This document shows positions 23,373-33,948 of a stretch of 64,000 nucleotides of DNA, one piece after another. Positions within the stretch are counted from its first letter, which is position 1. Every line of letters begins with the position of its first letter. The stretch covers positions 1 to 64,000 of the forward strand of contig MU266381.1 of assembly GCA_021014945.1 (NCBI GenBank). The letters run 5' to 3'. Under the pieces are notes generated by a model that was given only the letters and a program-made list of their open reading frames with translations, ran no database searches and had not been told where the DNA came from. Made by a program: the position numbers and the translations under genes. Source of the DNA: Leucogyrophana mollusca (Eukaryota > Basidiomycota > Agaricomycetes > Boletales).

Positions 23373-23379
23373 TGACTCA
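23373..23379. promoter_or_regulatory. Possible Gcn4/Cpc1-type site (TGACTCA) upstream of ILV6
   Basis: A palindromic TGACTCA lies 44 bases before the ILV6 start. Branched-chain amino-acid genes are classic targets of general amino-acid control through this motif. Caution: on the coding strand the same bases read GTGAGTCA, which also resembles a splice donor. Confidence 0.3.
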
Positions 23380-23639
23380 CTTTGACAAAACAACGTCCCA
23401 ATAAAAGACTCTCAAACTTGACCGAACAACCTTCCAAGGAACAAGCTTACCAAGCTTGCCTTTTTAGCACACAGACTCCGACTCTTCATGTAGTGGTTGA
23501 ATAAGCCAAGCTCCAAGCTTCAAATCGCAACAAAAACCGGGATTGTGATATAAGTTAGAGATGAATAAGTAAGTATCCCACTCTGATGCTTCGCTGGCAT
23601 CTCTCTCGTGTTTGTATCCGGGTGGCATGGGGAGCCCGT

Positions 23640-24077
23640 CTACCTGTGGGCAATTTCGACTGACATCGCCAGTGATACAGCGGAGGTGGTATTGGCGCTA
23701 CTCTTGAATTCTGGACCTAAGCGTTCAGCGCAGGTGAGTGACATATCTGGGCTCTGTCGCGAGAAGAACATACCCAAGGCGTAACGAGGATTGCATCCTG
23801 GCTTGGAGAAGAACTCCGCATATATCTTTCCAGGGTGTGAAGTAGCGAATGCGAACGACTGGACCCTTTGGCTGTACTCGGTGCCATTGAAATTCTTGCA
23901 TCCCGAGGTATCGCCAGCTTTCGCGAGATATCCAGACCAAGGCTTGTACTCATCCGCACAGTCCAGGTAAGCATATATTCTGAGCGCCCAGTTATCATGC
24001 GATGGCACCGAGACGGAGCAGCCTGCGCTGGCGACGCTAGCGGCGGCGAGCAAAGGCAACCAGGTCTTGTAGAACAT
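23640..24077 (-). CDS. Small secreted cysteine-containing protein
   Basis: A 145-residue intronless protein. Residues 1-18 (MFYKTWLPLLAAASVASA) form a clear signal peptide with an AxA-like cleavage site, so the product is probably secreted. The mature part has five cysteines at about positions 20, 40, 60, 95 and 116, with possible N-glycosylation sites at NGT (about 64) and NTT (about 129). No catalytic domain was recognised. Size, signal and cysteines fit the broad class of fungal small secreted proteins, some of which act at the cell surface or on hosts, but nothing here shows such a role. The next gene downstream is ILV6, about 310 bases away and unrelated. The reading frame is convincing; the function is unknown. 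Confidence 0.75.
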   Translation of the reverse strand: MFYKTWLPLLAAASVASAGCSVSVPSHDNWALRIYAYLDCADEYKPWSGYLAKAGDTSGCKNFNGTEYSQRVQSFAFATSHPGKIYAEFFSKPGCNPRYALGMFFSRQSPDMSLTCAERLGPEFKSSANTTSAVSLAMSVEIAHR

Positions 24078-25329
24078 CTAGAGAGGATGTAAGTGCTCGT
24101 CCGCTAAATCTGTATGGCAAGACCCGCTGACCCTAGGCTAGTTTGATACAAAGGGGCGAAAGAGATGCAGGAATGGAGATGCAGCCCCGCTCGTATAAAT
24201 GGGCGAAGGCTCTTGAAGCTTTCAGTTTCAGGCCCGACCTCTACGCGAAGACTTGACGTCGATATTCCATCAGTTGCGCCGACCCCAGAATCACTATGTA
24301 GTATGCCCTGCCAAGGCTACATTGTAGGTTGTGCCTCTGCTTCCAAGGAAGCACTCTGAATATGGCCTTGGTCTCACTGTCCACTGCTTGCCATTGCGCC
24401 CCCTTCCACCGCCCATACTATCAAGGTGAACGGACTCCTGTGTCCAAGGATTAGAGGTCGTGCGTGGGTTTTATTGAAGGGCTAAATGAAGCCCACCTAA
24501 ATGCTCCACAAGCATACGGAACCAGCGCAGGATGTCAGCGTCATTGATATCGGGCACGCATATTACTATGTCATCTGCCACAGTCTAAATTCAATCTGTC
24601 GGCATCGAGGGTGGGGCTAGCACCCTTTTGTGGGTTCCAGCAGATTCCAACCTGTCCCAACACCTTCGCAACAGAAACAGGGTATCATATCCAAACCGGA
24701 TCAGTTCGCTTGCAAATTTCGACATTTCAAGTTAATGCAAGGGAATCGAAGTGCGCTCACTTGTAATGATTAATGACGATTGGCGCAAGTGTCCTCTTCA
24801 CAGTAGCAGCAGCACAAGTTACACGGTCCGTAGGCAGCCCCGAAGCACTTACATGCCTCCGTTCCTGCCGAAACCCCAGCACAGGATGCCAATCAAGTGC
24901 AGTATTCATCGTCCAATCGCTCGATGAGATGGCTAAACATCCTCGATATGAACGATTAAGCGCTACGGCAGCCGCAGAACGACTGGTGTCCGCATTGGCA
25001 GTGTACCGTTATGCACTCATCTGAATATGCGGGAAACGAGCGCGACAGGCGATCATACATATACGTGGACAGCATGCACAGCAACGAATCGGTGAGCAAG
25101 AACACAGTACAAATTGCCTTACCCTTACCTGCTTTTTAGAAACTCACTCGCACCCAACCACCAATGGTAGTATGTATACAACACCGAACAGCTGTCAGAG
25201 GTCGACCTTCCTCCGAAACAAATAATCCTTGCAGGCGATACCAGCACTACAAGCCAAGACTAGGAGTAAAACTAAGGGGAAGACAATAGGAAGATACATG
25301 TGTGGCGAACAAAGTCTGCGACAGAAATG
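24078..25329. other. Gene-free stretch
   Basis: About 1.25 kb between the small secreted protein and the BOS1 gene. Open frames are short and have no family resemblance. No splice-consistent exon chain, tRNA or repeat was found. Confidence 0.4.
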
Positions 25330-26279
25330 TCATCCAAGATATCTCCAAATCAAATAGAAGCAGAAGAACGTGAAGACAGCGCCACCGAGGAAAATGTACA
25401 TATCTTGTGTGCTGTTTGCTTTGGTGTCAGTCGGATCTCCGCAGAACACTCATCGGATACACACCTTCGTTTTTCAATCCACCCTATAACGTCCCGGCTC
25501 AAACCCAGCGTATTGGCAGCATCCAGCAGCCGTTTCTGTGTCCCCTTGAGCATGTTCCTTTGGTCCACGAGGTTATCGAGGACCTCTCGGCCCTGGGCAA
25601 GAAACTCGTCAAGCCGAGCTTCCGTGTTCTGAATGAACGTGTGTTCGTTCAGCGCGTGGTGTTCACGCAGAGTCGAATTAGGCAGAGCTGCGGGAGTGCC
25701 GAATGGTGATTCAGAGTGCTGGGATGAGGAGGCTCCGCTCATATTGCTATTTGGTGTGAACCGCCGCCGCGTGTCGGAACCGGGGGACAGCATACTTGAT
25801 TGGGCCTGAAGAAGCTCGTTGCGCTGAGAAGCGGTTTTCTATGATGCGGTGGTCGTAAGGATGGAATTAGGTTATATAAAGGTTAGAAGAGTACGCACCT
25901 CGGCCTTGAGACGATCAAACTGACTTTTCAAGTCCGCATAGTCCGCACGAAACTTCTGAACGCGCCTGTGACCTATGCCATGAGTACCAGAGGACCTAGT
26001 AAAACAACCTAAGTCGCGTACATCTGCCCTTTCTCCTGTTTCGCCTTTATAATCTCCCGCTTGGCCATGGAGTCATAGTCCTCGACTGTCCGATGCATGG
26101 CTGCCAATGAGGCTGATATCTGCCCTAACGAAGCGTGCGGTTAGCGAGCTCGTCATCTTCTAATGCGCGCAAGCGCACAGACCTAATAGAGATGCAGAAT
26201 TATCGCCATTGCGCAGTCGTTCAAGGTCGGCATTTAAAGAGTTGGTTTGTCGAACACCTAGTGTATAGAGAGAATTCAT
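25330..26279 (-). CDS. BOS1: Bos1-like Golgi/ER v-SNARE (membrin family)
   Basis: A tail-anchored Qb-SNARE acting in ER-to-Golgi vesicle fusion. From ATG at 26279 (MNSLYTLGVRQTNSLNADLE) the exons continue through QISASLAAMHRTVEDYDSM and KREIIKAKQEKGQM, a helical N-terminal domain. The SNARE motif includes NTEARLDEFLAQGREVLDN, then QRNMLKGTQKRLLDAANTLG, as in membrin/Bos1. An intron (donor AG|GTGTGT, acceptor AAACAG) joins IEKR to STQDMYIFLGG, giving the membrane anchor GAVFTFFCFYLIWRYLG and a stop at 25330. The anchor is only seen after splicing, since the unspliced frame ends in unrelated sequence. Exon boundaries in the middle are approximate. Identity is well supported by the order of motifs and the tail anchor. 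Confidence 0.85.
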
Positions 26280-26534
26280 GATACAGCCAGCTGCACAGAA
26301 AGTGGAGGTATTGACGAAAGACCTAACAGTGGACGCGCTTGACAAACGTGTACCAGTATGGTCATACCCACTGCCGGCCGGCACTGCCATTATACGGCCG
26401 GCGATTGGTCAAATTCAGAACGTTGCCCGGTGTAATCGAGTAAAATAATGTCGCAATTGAGTACAACAGCAGATACAATAGAAGATAGCCGTCTGGCGAC
26501 GATCATCGAGGAGCCTACGATTGCCGTCACCTTG

Positions 26535-27392
26535 TTACCGCCTTTTCCCCTTTCTCGAGGCTTTTCCTCCTGCCCGCTCTGCCTTCTCTGTTCGCCTCGC
26601 TCTCTGCTTGGAGCGATCTGCTAGGCGAGCCGCTTTTGTCTGATACTTGAGCTTCTTCGCCTTCTCGTTTTTCTTCGCCTTGCTTTTGAGCCTGACGGGG
26701 TCATTCTTAGCCTTCTCCTTCCCTTTGACTTTCGTAGCAGCTTGTGGCGATGGTGTATCCGAGTCGAGGGCTAGCGGCGGCGAGGAATGTGTCTTTACAG
26801 GACCGTGTATCAGCACAGACGGATCAAAGTCCTCGACTACGGTCACGGTGGCCAGCTGCTCTTCATCCTCGAAAGCTGCTTCGACCTCCTTGTCTTTTCC
26901 CTTGTCCGATATCCCGGTCCATTCAGCGCCTTCGTCTTCGTCCTCTGCGCAGCGATAAGTGTCCATGAGCGCGAGATATGGTAGATATCACCTATGATGG
27001 CGCCATATGCCTTTTCTACTTCGGCAGCGTTCTGGGCCGCGCGCTCTGCCAGCATACGCCGGTGCTGAAATGATCCCAGTCGACTCAGTCCGAAGGCTTG
27101 GAGGAGAGGAACCCACCTCTCGTCGCGTCTCCAATCTTTCCTCCTTCTCCCTTAACTGCGCCTTCTTCTTCGCTGCCTCCTGCTTCGCTACCTTTCTCTT
27201 GTGGAAGCCGGTCAAGAACTCCCTGTTCAGTGGATGTTCATAACACCGTCAAGAACATCAGCGTGATCGGCGTACATACCTGCGGGCATCTTCATCAAAG
27301 ATAACCTCCTTGATCTGGTCTCTTTTTGCACGCTTCTTTGCAGCGATAGCCTTGTGTGATTGAGTGAGGACAGCGAGATTTGAGCGCTGCAT
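26535..27392 (-). CDS. RRP17: Rrp17/Nop25-like ribosome-processing protein (NOL12 family)
   Basis: A nucleolar protein needed for 5' processing of large-subunit rRNA in yeast. From ATG at 27392 (MQRSNLAVLTQ) exon 1 ends in the conserved IKEVIFDEDARR. The next exon begins REFLTGFHKRKVAKQE and carries the charged KKKAQLREKEERLETRRE helix. Then HRRMLAERAAQNAAEVEKAYG follows and, after an intron, EDEDEGAEWTG. The C-terminus is very basic (KAKKNEKAKKLKYQTKAAR and GKASRKGKRR), consistent with nucleolar targeting. The three introns are phase-consistent; an apparent internal start at MDTYRC is intronic. The gene is divergent from the FAM72-type gene, with 303 bases between start codons. Confidence rests on the DEDARREFLTGFHKRK signature. 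Confidence 0.85.
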
Positions 27393-27695
27393 AGTTTTTG
27401 ACGAGGTCGAGCTTGGAAAGTATTTACCGGCGGCAAGGCAAGGCACGGGGAGGCCGGGGGCTTAGTAATCCGGAAGTAAATGAGGACGGCTCCGGGAAAC
27501 CGGCGCAATAAACCATAATATTAATATAATAACATGGAATTGTTGTTGGGATTCCCGTTCTTCACCGCTAGAAATGGGATTATAAGAAGTACTCTCAGGC
27601 GCAGACATATTCGTTCCTTTCTCTCCCCCGCCCGTCATTTCTTTCCCTCCCGCGGAGCGTCCGTGCCCTCAAAGTGCCCAACGTCGAGTCGCTCA
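27393..27695. promoter_or_regulatory. Divergent promoter, RRP17 and FAM72-type gene
   Basis: 303 bases separate the two start codons. The sequence is AT-rich near 27515-27535 and CT-rich near 27610-27650. It is open in the FAM72 frame from an upstream ATG at 27534, so part could be coding or 5' UTR. Confidence 0.4.
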
Positions 27696-29205
27696 ATGCC
27701 CGCTCTCACGATCGCGGACATCCCACAGCTCGTCGACGAAGTCGCGGAATCAGCCCACCACACGACCGCGACTGGTCGTGATTCGACCGCTTCATACGCA
27801 CGCCCGCCAGCTCCGAGAGGGCAGAGACTACCTAACGGCGCTTTCTTTGATCACGCTCTTTACGACAGTAGCAGTAACAGCTACTTCATACCTCAGTACT
27901 CGCAGCCAGCGTACTTTGAGCGAGTGTACTCTCCATCCAGCAATCCGCTCCATGCACAAAGCCAAAGCACTCAGCAATCCTCATCCATGTTCAGTTATTT
28001 TGCACTACCACCCCAAGGCTCCACCGCCTGGCAGAACCCAATGATTCAGCATAACCCATATCCCCCCCCTCCCCCACCACCACAACTAGTTCATAAAGTT
28101 TGGATATTGGATTGTAAATCCTGTGGCACATTTCTCACGAACCGCGGCATGAAGGTGAGTACCATCGATGAATTTTGTTGTAGAACATATTTCGTGCCCG
28201 TGGTACCACGCGATCTCAACGTAATGTTAACTCGCGATCAACCCATCAGGCCGTACTGCTGCTCCGACCTAACGTCTCTCTTTTTTCCACCGATGCACTT
28301 CCTATCAACTGTTCCGCGTATTCCACCAATCCAGACGCCCTTCGCCCACCACCGTGCCGTCCTTCCACCTCCTCATCGCCTGCAAGGACGTGTGAATGCC
28401 TGACTCAGACTCTCTGCTGCCACACTTGTGGATCTGCTGTTGGGTATATGATTGTTATACCGGTATGGACCTCCGATTCCTTCGGGATCTCATAATAGCA
28501 TGGAAAGCGTTGACTTATAATTATCAGTGTTCTCGATGCACTTCGTCTATCACTGCGACGAACCGTGCAACTAATGGGCATCGGTTTGTGTTTCATTCGA
28601 GCGAGATAGTAGCGTCCGAGCGACATCACGTTCCAGACGAACCGGGGGTAATACCGGTCGACTATCCCGCCCCACCCTCCACAGCCCCGCCCCTGACCTC
28701 GGCTTATCCCGCTCTGATGCAGCCACCGCTTCATCTGTCCGGCAGTCCTCATCGCATTGTAAACTCGATTCCTTCTCAGTCGTTCCCCCCTCCTCCGCCG
28801 GTATCTTCTCCCTCCCCTGGCACGAGTTATTTGCCCACTCCACCGCTAGAAGTAGCTGATTTGGGCCCTCTCTCCGCATCTTCTTCGCCCGACCCCTTTT
28901 CATTCATCAACACAGGTTCTCCTCGCCGTTCTCCACGTCCTCTCCCCCGATCACCATCACCTCTCACCCCTCTTGCGCAACCACAGCTCGCCCGGGTGCC
29001 GTCGCAGCCAGGCACCGGAACATCCACTCCTGAACCACGGGGATTGCCTATCGAGCAGAGGGAAGCACCTGTGAGGAAACTCAAGGCCGGTGACGTGCTC
29101 TATTGGCACCACCTTGCGAAGAACGGGGAGATTCCAGGGGTGGAAGAAGACTCACGAGCTAGGATACCAAAGAGGGTAAACCCTCACAAATTTCTGGACC
29201 GGTGA
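27696..29205 (+). CDS. FAM72-family protein with long disordered flanks
   Basis: The core is a FAM72 domain, a cysteine-rich fold known mainly from animals, where FAM72A binds uracil-DNA glycosylase. Exons 27696-28154, 28250-28462 and 28528-29205 keep frame and give 449 residues. The core spans about residues 130-255: VWILDCKSCGTFLTNRGMK, then AVLLLRPNVSLFSTDALPI, RTCECLTQTLCCHTCGSAVG, YMIVIPCSRC and NGHRFVFHSSEI. Paired cysteines (CKSC, CEC, CC, CHTC, CSRC) suggest zinc binding. The N-terminal 130 residues and the C-terminal 190 are Pro/Ser-rich and probably disordered, far longer than the roughly 150-residue animal proteins. I chose ATG 27696 (MPALTIADIPQLVDEV); an in-frame ATG at 27534 is possible. 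Function in fungi is unknown. Confidence 0.85.
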
Positions 29206-29866
29206 GAAACTTCGGTTACCGCGGAACGAATCCACGAGGGAATCCACGAGGGAAGTCGCGTGGTCAAGACAGCCTGTGCCTTTCACGAATCCGACACGAC
29301 CCGCTTGCTGTTTGCGTCTATACAGACACTTTCCGTATCTATTTTGATCGATATGTTCCACTATCATTGCGCACTTCACGACGTCTCTCACAGTATACCA
29401 CTATACCCCTCATCTTGTCCCTATAGCTGTCATACCTGCGGACTACAACACCAAGGTCATTTCATCACCACATACTATTTAGATTCGGTCATTGTCGTTA
29501 ACGCTGTTCACCAGGACTTGTTTTGTAGATCGTCAAATCAGAAATTGGAATTGAATGTACAAACGTGGATTTTTCTACTTGCACGCAGTCGAGGCAAAAT
29601 GAAAGAAGCGAACGGTTCTGTCTCCACTGTCATAAGTCCCCAGAGATTCTTGAAGCGCCAAAGTACCCGCTATAGCTTGGCGGGTAAACTTCGGGGGTTA
29701 AAGGATGTACCTTGAGAGACCTTGAGTACCCTCATGACCGGAGAATTATGGTTTTCGGTCCGCGTTCAGTTTCGCCTCTGTACTAAAGGTCGACAGGACT
29801 CATGTCTTTGATGGAGAATCGTCCTTTTGGATATCCAATCCCCTGCAGCGCAGCAGTCGCTAAGAT
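29206..29866. other. Intergenic region
   Basis: Downstream of the FAM72-type gene and upstream of the GH5 gene. It contains a short tandem repeat, AATCCACGAGGG twice, near 29229-29253. No gene was supported. Confidence 0.4.
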
Positions 29867-31517
29867 ATGTCGTCTTTCATCAAAGTGTCGGGAACCAAGC
29901 TGGTCGACGGGGATGGCAAAGAGGTCATCCTCAGAGGGGCAGGGCTGGGGGGCTGGATGAAGTGAGTCCTTCGCCATCAAGGAATACCGCCTGCGAGAGC
30001 TGACGCTGTGTCTCTGTAGCATGGAGAACTTCATCTCCGGATACCCAGGCTGTGAGTATCAGATCCGTGAAGCTCTCGCAGAGGTTGTCGGACCCGCAAA
30101 GTCCGAGTTCTTCTTCGACAAGGTAAGCTCGTTCGTTCTTATCGGTTTCGCGTTATCGCCTACCACATACGCTGTTCCTAGTTCCTGGAGTACTTCTTCG
30201 AGGACAAGGATGCCGCCTTCTTCAAGAGTCTCGGACTAAACTGCATCCGTCTCCCTTTCAACTACAGGCATTTTGAAGGTGCACCAAGTTCAGACCTGAG
30301 CTAAACTCTCGTACCTGACTTGTTGTACGCAGATGACATGAACCCTCGCGTGCTCAAGAAAGAGGGCTTCAAGCACCTTGACCGGGTCATCAACCTTTGC
30401 GCCCAGCACGGTATCTACACGATCCTCGATCTCCACACAGCCCCCGGTGGACAGAACACAGACTGGCACTCTGATGCCGGTACCCACATCGCCAACTTCT
30501 GGTTGCACAAAGATTTCCAGGACCGCACCATTTGGCTCTGGGAGGAGCTCGCTAAGCACTATGTCAACAATAAATGGATCGCCGGTTATAACCCTCTGAA
30601 CGAGCCAACTGACCCCACACACACGACCGTCATCAAATTCTACGACAAAGTGCACGACGCCATTCGTGCCATCGACACTGAGCACGCCATCTTCTTTGAC
30701 GGAAACACATTTGCGTCGGACTTCTCGCACTTCGGTGACTCCCACAAGAGATGGACCAACACAGCATATGCTATCCATGACTATTCTCTATACGGCTTCC
30801 CGGCTTCTCCAGAGGACTACGTCAGCTCAGATGAGCAGCGGAGGCGGCTAAGGAGGAGTTACGAGAGGAAGAGAGAGTGGATGGACCAGCGTGGTTTGTG
30901 CGTTTGGAATGGTGAATGGGGTCCGGTGTACGCCAGAGCTCAATACGACGGCCTTGCCACGGACGCTATCAATGAGCGAAGGTACAGAGTCCTGCAAGAC
31001 CAGCTGAGCATCTATAATAAGGTGCGAACGACATTACTCCCCACCGTGAGTTGACTGACATGGCTACCAGGATCGCCTGAGCTGGTCCATCTGGTTGTAC
31101 AAAGACATCGGATTCCAGGGAATGGTCTACGTCTCGCAAGAGACCCCATACTTGACTCTTCTCAAAGACTTCCTTGCCAAGAAGCACCGCCTTGCTGTCG
31201 ATGCGTGGGGAACCGACGATTCTCACGTCCGCCATATCTATCAGCCGCTTATTGATCACATCGCGAAGGAGATCCCTCCTCAAAACCAAGAGCTTTACCC
31301 CTTCCCTGTGTGGAGGATGGAAAGTCGTGTCGGACGACTCTCCCGTAGCATTTTGGTCGCTGAATATTTGGTCAAGGAATGGGCAGAGCATTTCAGGGGA
31401 AAGAGCGAGGCAGAACTTGACACCATTGCGAAGAGTTTCAAGTTCGAGAATTGCTTGCACCGCAGTGGGCTGAACAAAATCTTGACAGACAACGCGGAGT
31501 TGGTCGCTGAGAAGTAG
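29867..31517 (+). CDS. Glycoside hydrolase family 5 (beta-glucanase/glucosidase-like)
   Basis: A retaining beta-glycosidase with a TIM barrel. Exons 29867-29961, 30020-30122, 30182-30278, 30333-31021 and 31071-31517 sum to 476 residues. The start MSSFIKVSGTKLVDGDGKEV leads into LRGAGLGGWMNMENF, a common GH5 opening. Catalytic acid/base Glu is in YNPLNEP and the nucleophile Glu in VWNGEWGP; LDLHTAPGGQN is the conserved strand before them. No signal peptide is present, so the enzyme is probably intracellular rather than a secreted cell-wall hydrolase, and its substrate (sterol or lipid glucoside, or glucan) cannot be told from sequence. The 3' end lies 220 bases from the convergent Rds1-like gene. 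Confidence 0.88.
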
Positions 31518-31737
31518 GCAACTTGAGGGCAAGATCAATGTACGATATCAATGTCTTAGGCAGATTGCGATGAACAATAGCAGCCCGCGACACTAGCAAA
31601 CTTCATCAAAATCATCAAAATACATAATCAAAATAGTGTCTTAATTAAAAAAAGCAAATAGCGACGAGAGGTGAGATAAGTGTACAACATTCAAAGTCTG
31701 GTCATGATAGTGCACAATCTAATGCCCACGGCTTACT

Positions 31738-33127
31738 TCAACCAGCTTGATAGATAGCGGGCCCAGCGGCGATATGTGGGTTAACCAACGACAGGTTGTA
31801 CGGCGTGATATACGGATTATCGTCGGTGAGCGCGATAAACCTAACATCCGTGCGATAAATACCAAATTGTGCGCCGAAAAAATAATGCTTACATTGTGTC
31901 GTTCCAGATAGGGGCAGTACCATCGCCAAAGACACGGCCATCAGGTTGCTTGGTGCTGGCGCAATTGTCCTTAATGTCGTACAACGGTGTGTAAGTGGAG
32001 TTTAACTGCGACACCCAAAGAGCATACTGTACACCTCGCATAAGTGAAAGTTTGGAAACAGACCGGGACTAAATTTACCTTCGGAGGCCCTGCACTGGTC
32101 GTGGTCGTATACTTCCCGTCATAGCTAACTGTCTGGCCTGGATTTTCCCATTTGAACTGGACCTCCATTCCCGGGTAAGACAAAGCGGAAACATTGGTCG
32201 ATACGGCAGCTTGACTGCCTTCTCTAATGCCGCTTGGATTGTTCTGACTCGTGCGTTAAGCAACATATAGCAGACTTAGGAAAAGTTCCTACCACTATAT
32301 CCAGCGCAGGAAAATTCTGCCATTCGATGTGCGGGTTTTCTGCGGGGCAATGCACTAGGTACGGAGCGAGAAGTGTCCACGCCCATGCTTGAGGAATGCC
32401 GGCAATGAAGTATACCGCCATCGGGAACAATCCCTCGAACTGCCTGAAAATCATCTGCTGACGAGCCTCGGTGGTGATAGAGTTGATGAGCAACTCGGCA
32501 GGGGCGCGGTTGTCCAGGTGAGGCAGGAAGCCATAAACTCCAGACTCCCCCCAGCGCGTAAGCTACAATGGGAAAAAAATTAGAGGTGGATAAGGTAGAC
32601 GGGATTAGGCTACACACCTTCTGGCAAAAGTCGATAAACTCGCGAACTGTGTTGAACGGATACTGATACTGGCATTGCTTGGCGCCGTTGGCTGTGAGAA
32701 CCCTATGAGCTGCTTGTCCTAGAGACAAGGTAAAGTCACCAACGATAAATAATGTCCGAAATCAGCTTGGCATGGCCCACTTCCTGATCAGCCATGTACT
32801 CGATCAAGAACTGGTACTCCGGAGTGAGGCCTGCTTCCTCGAATTCCGCTGGCGAAAATTTCGCGAGGCCGTAATGGAAGAGGTCTAGCTCGATGTACTC
32901 CTGATTCAAAGCCAAGTTCTGCGAGTACGATGGTTAGCAAGTGGGGGCAAGGAAAAAGGAGAGCCGCTTACGAATGACTGGAAGTCGAAGTCGGACATCG
33001 TATGGTAAATAGGTGGCGGTGACGTCGCATTGACATCCACGCCTCCCGGAGGAGGGGGCGGAGGAGGGGGCGCGCTATGGACGATGCCACTCAAGGCGGT
33101 GAGGCTCAATAGAAGAGAAGTCCACAT
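31738..33127 (-). CDS. Rds1-like secreted ferritin-fold protein
   Basis: Resembles the S. pombe stress-response protein Rds1 and its many basidiomycete relatives, which carry a ferritin-like helical domain. From ATG at 33127 there is a signal peptide (MWTSLLLSLTALSGIVHS), then a run of prolines, then HTMSDFDFQSF and LNQEYIELDLFHYGLA. The ferritin-like core continues with EYQFLIEYMADQEVGHAKL, where Glu and His could bind metal, and with REFIDFCQK, LTRWGESGVYGFLPHLD and ITTEARQQMIFRQFEG. A C-terminal beta-rich part includes YPGMEVQFKWENPGQTV and ends in YNLSLVNPH before the stop at 31738. Several introns of about 50-80 nt interrupt it. A TATA box lies about 50 bases upstream. The biochemical role of the family is not established; expression in the family responds to starvation or stress. 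Confidence 0.85.
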
Positions 33128-33176
33128 TTTCGAGAGCAGAAAGTGAGGAATGATGATTACGCTGTCCACAGATCCC

Positions 33177-33183
33177 TTATAAA
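33177..33183 (-). promoter_or_regulatory. TATA box of the Rds1-like gene
   Basis: On the minus strand TTTATAA lies about 50 bases before the start codon at 33127. Confidence 0.45.
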
Positions 33184-33948
33184 CTGCTGGAGGGGGACGA
33201 TCTTAGCTCCTAGGGGTACGTATGCAATCCGTCATTCCGGTCCTCTACGGTCACGGCAATTGTATCAGCCTTAGTAGGCGTAGCTGCAATATGTCATACA
33301 GCCGCGATGATCGCTGAATGGCCAGTTCATTGCACCTCAGACATCCGGCCGCCTGGACGATGAGATTTTGAGACGCCCGCGAAATCAAATCATAGTGGAG
33401 CAATACATGGTTGGTGTAGGGTATGCATTATTTCTGGAAACGTATAGAGATATCCGGTCAGCGAATCGTTTCAGATAGCGGGGGACGCCAGACCTTTTCA
33501 ATTCGAACCGGCCAGCCGTCGGGCGGGGGAGCAAACTTGTCCGATCAGCTCACTTATGACGCCACATTGGCTCTGCTGGCGTACACGAAAGGGATCAAGG
33601 ATCTGCAGATTCGCTGGCAATCAATGTGTTTCGTGAAACGGTCTCAGTTCTCAAAAGAGAGGGGATATGATTTGACGATTATTCCATTTGGTCTATCTAA
33701 AAAAAATTGAACACCTTCGATCCAGGAAAGACATGAGAGATACAACACATGGGGATGACTTGAGCAGAAGGAGCTCATTCCAAGGTGAAACGCTGCAAGA
33801 AAAACGGGGCGACAGCACAACAATGACGATGTGAGAGTCAGAAATATGATACGATACCCGACGTAAGCATAAATAATGGAGACCGATTCAAGTTGCCGAC
33901 AACAATACCGATAGCAATAATAAAGATGGCGCTAAGGGGTCCATACAG
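33184..33948. other. Gene-free stretch
   Basis: Only a 95-codon open frame on the plus strand (33423-33710) stands out; it has no recognisable domain, and I do not call it a gene. Confidence 0.35.

Noticed and set aside
26535..26966. Start of the basic nucleolar protein at MDTYRC
   Set aside because: Those codons fall in an intron; the upstream exons with the RRP17 signature join in frame to EDEDEGAEW.
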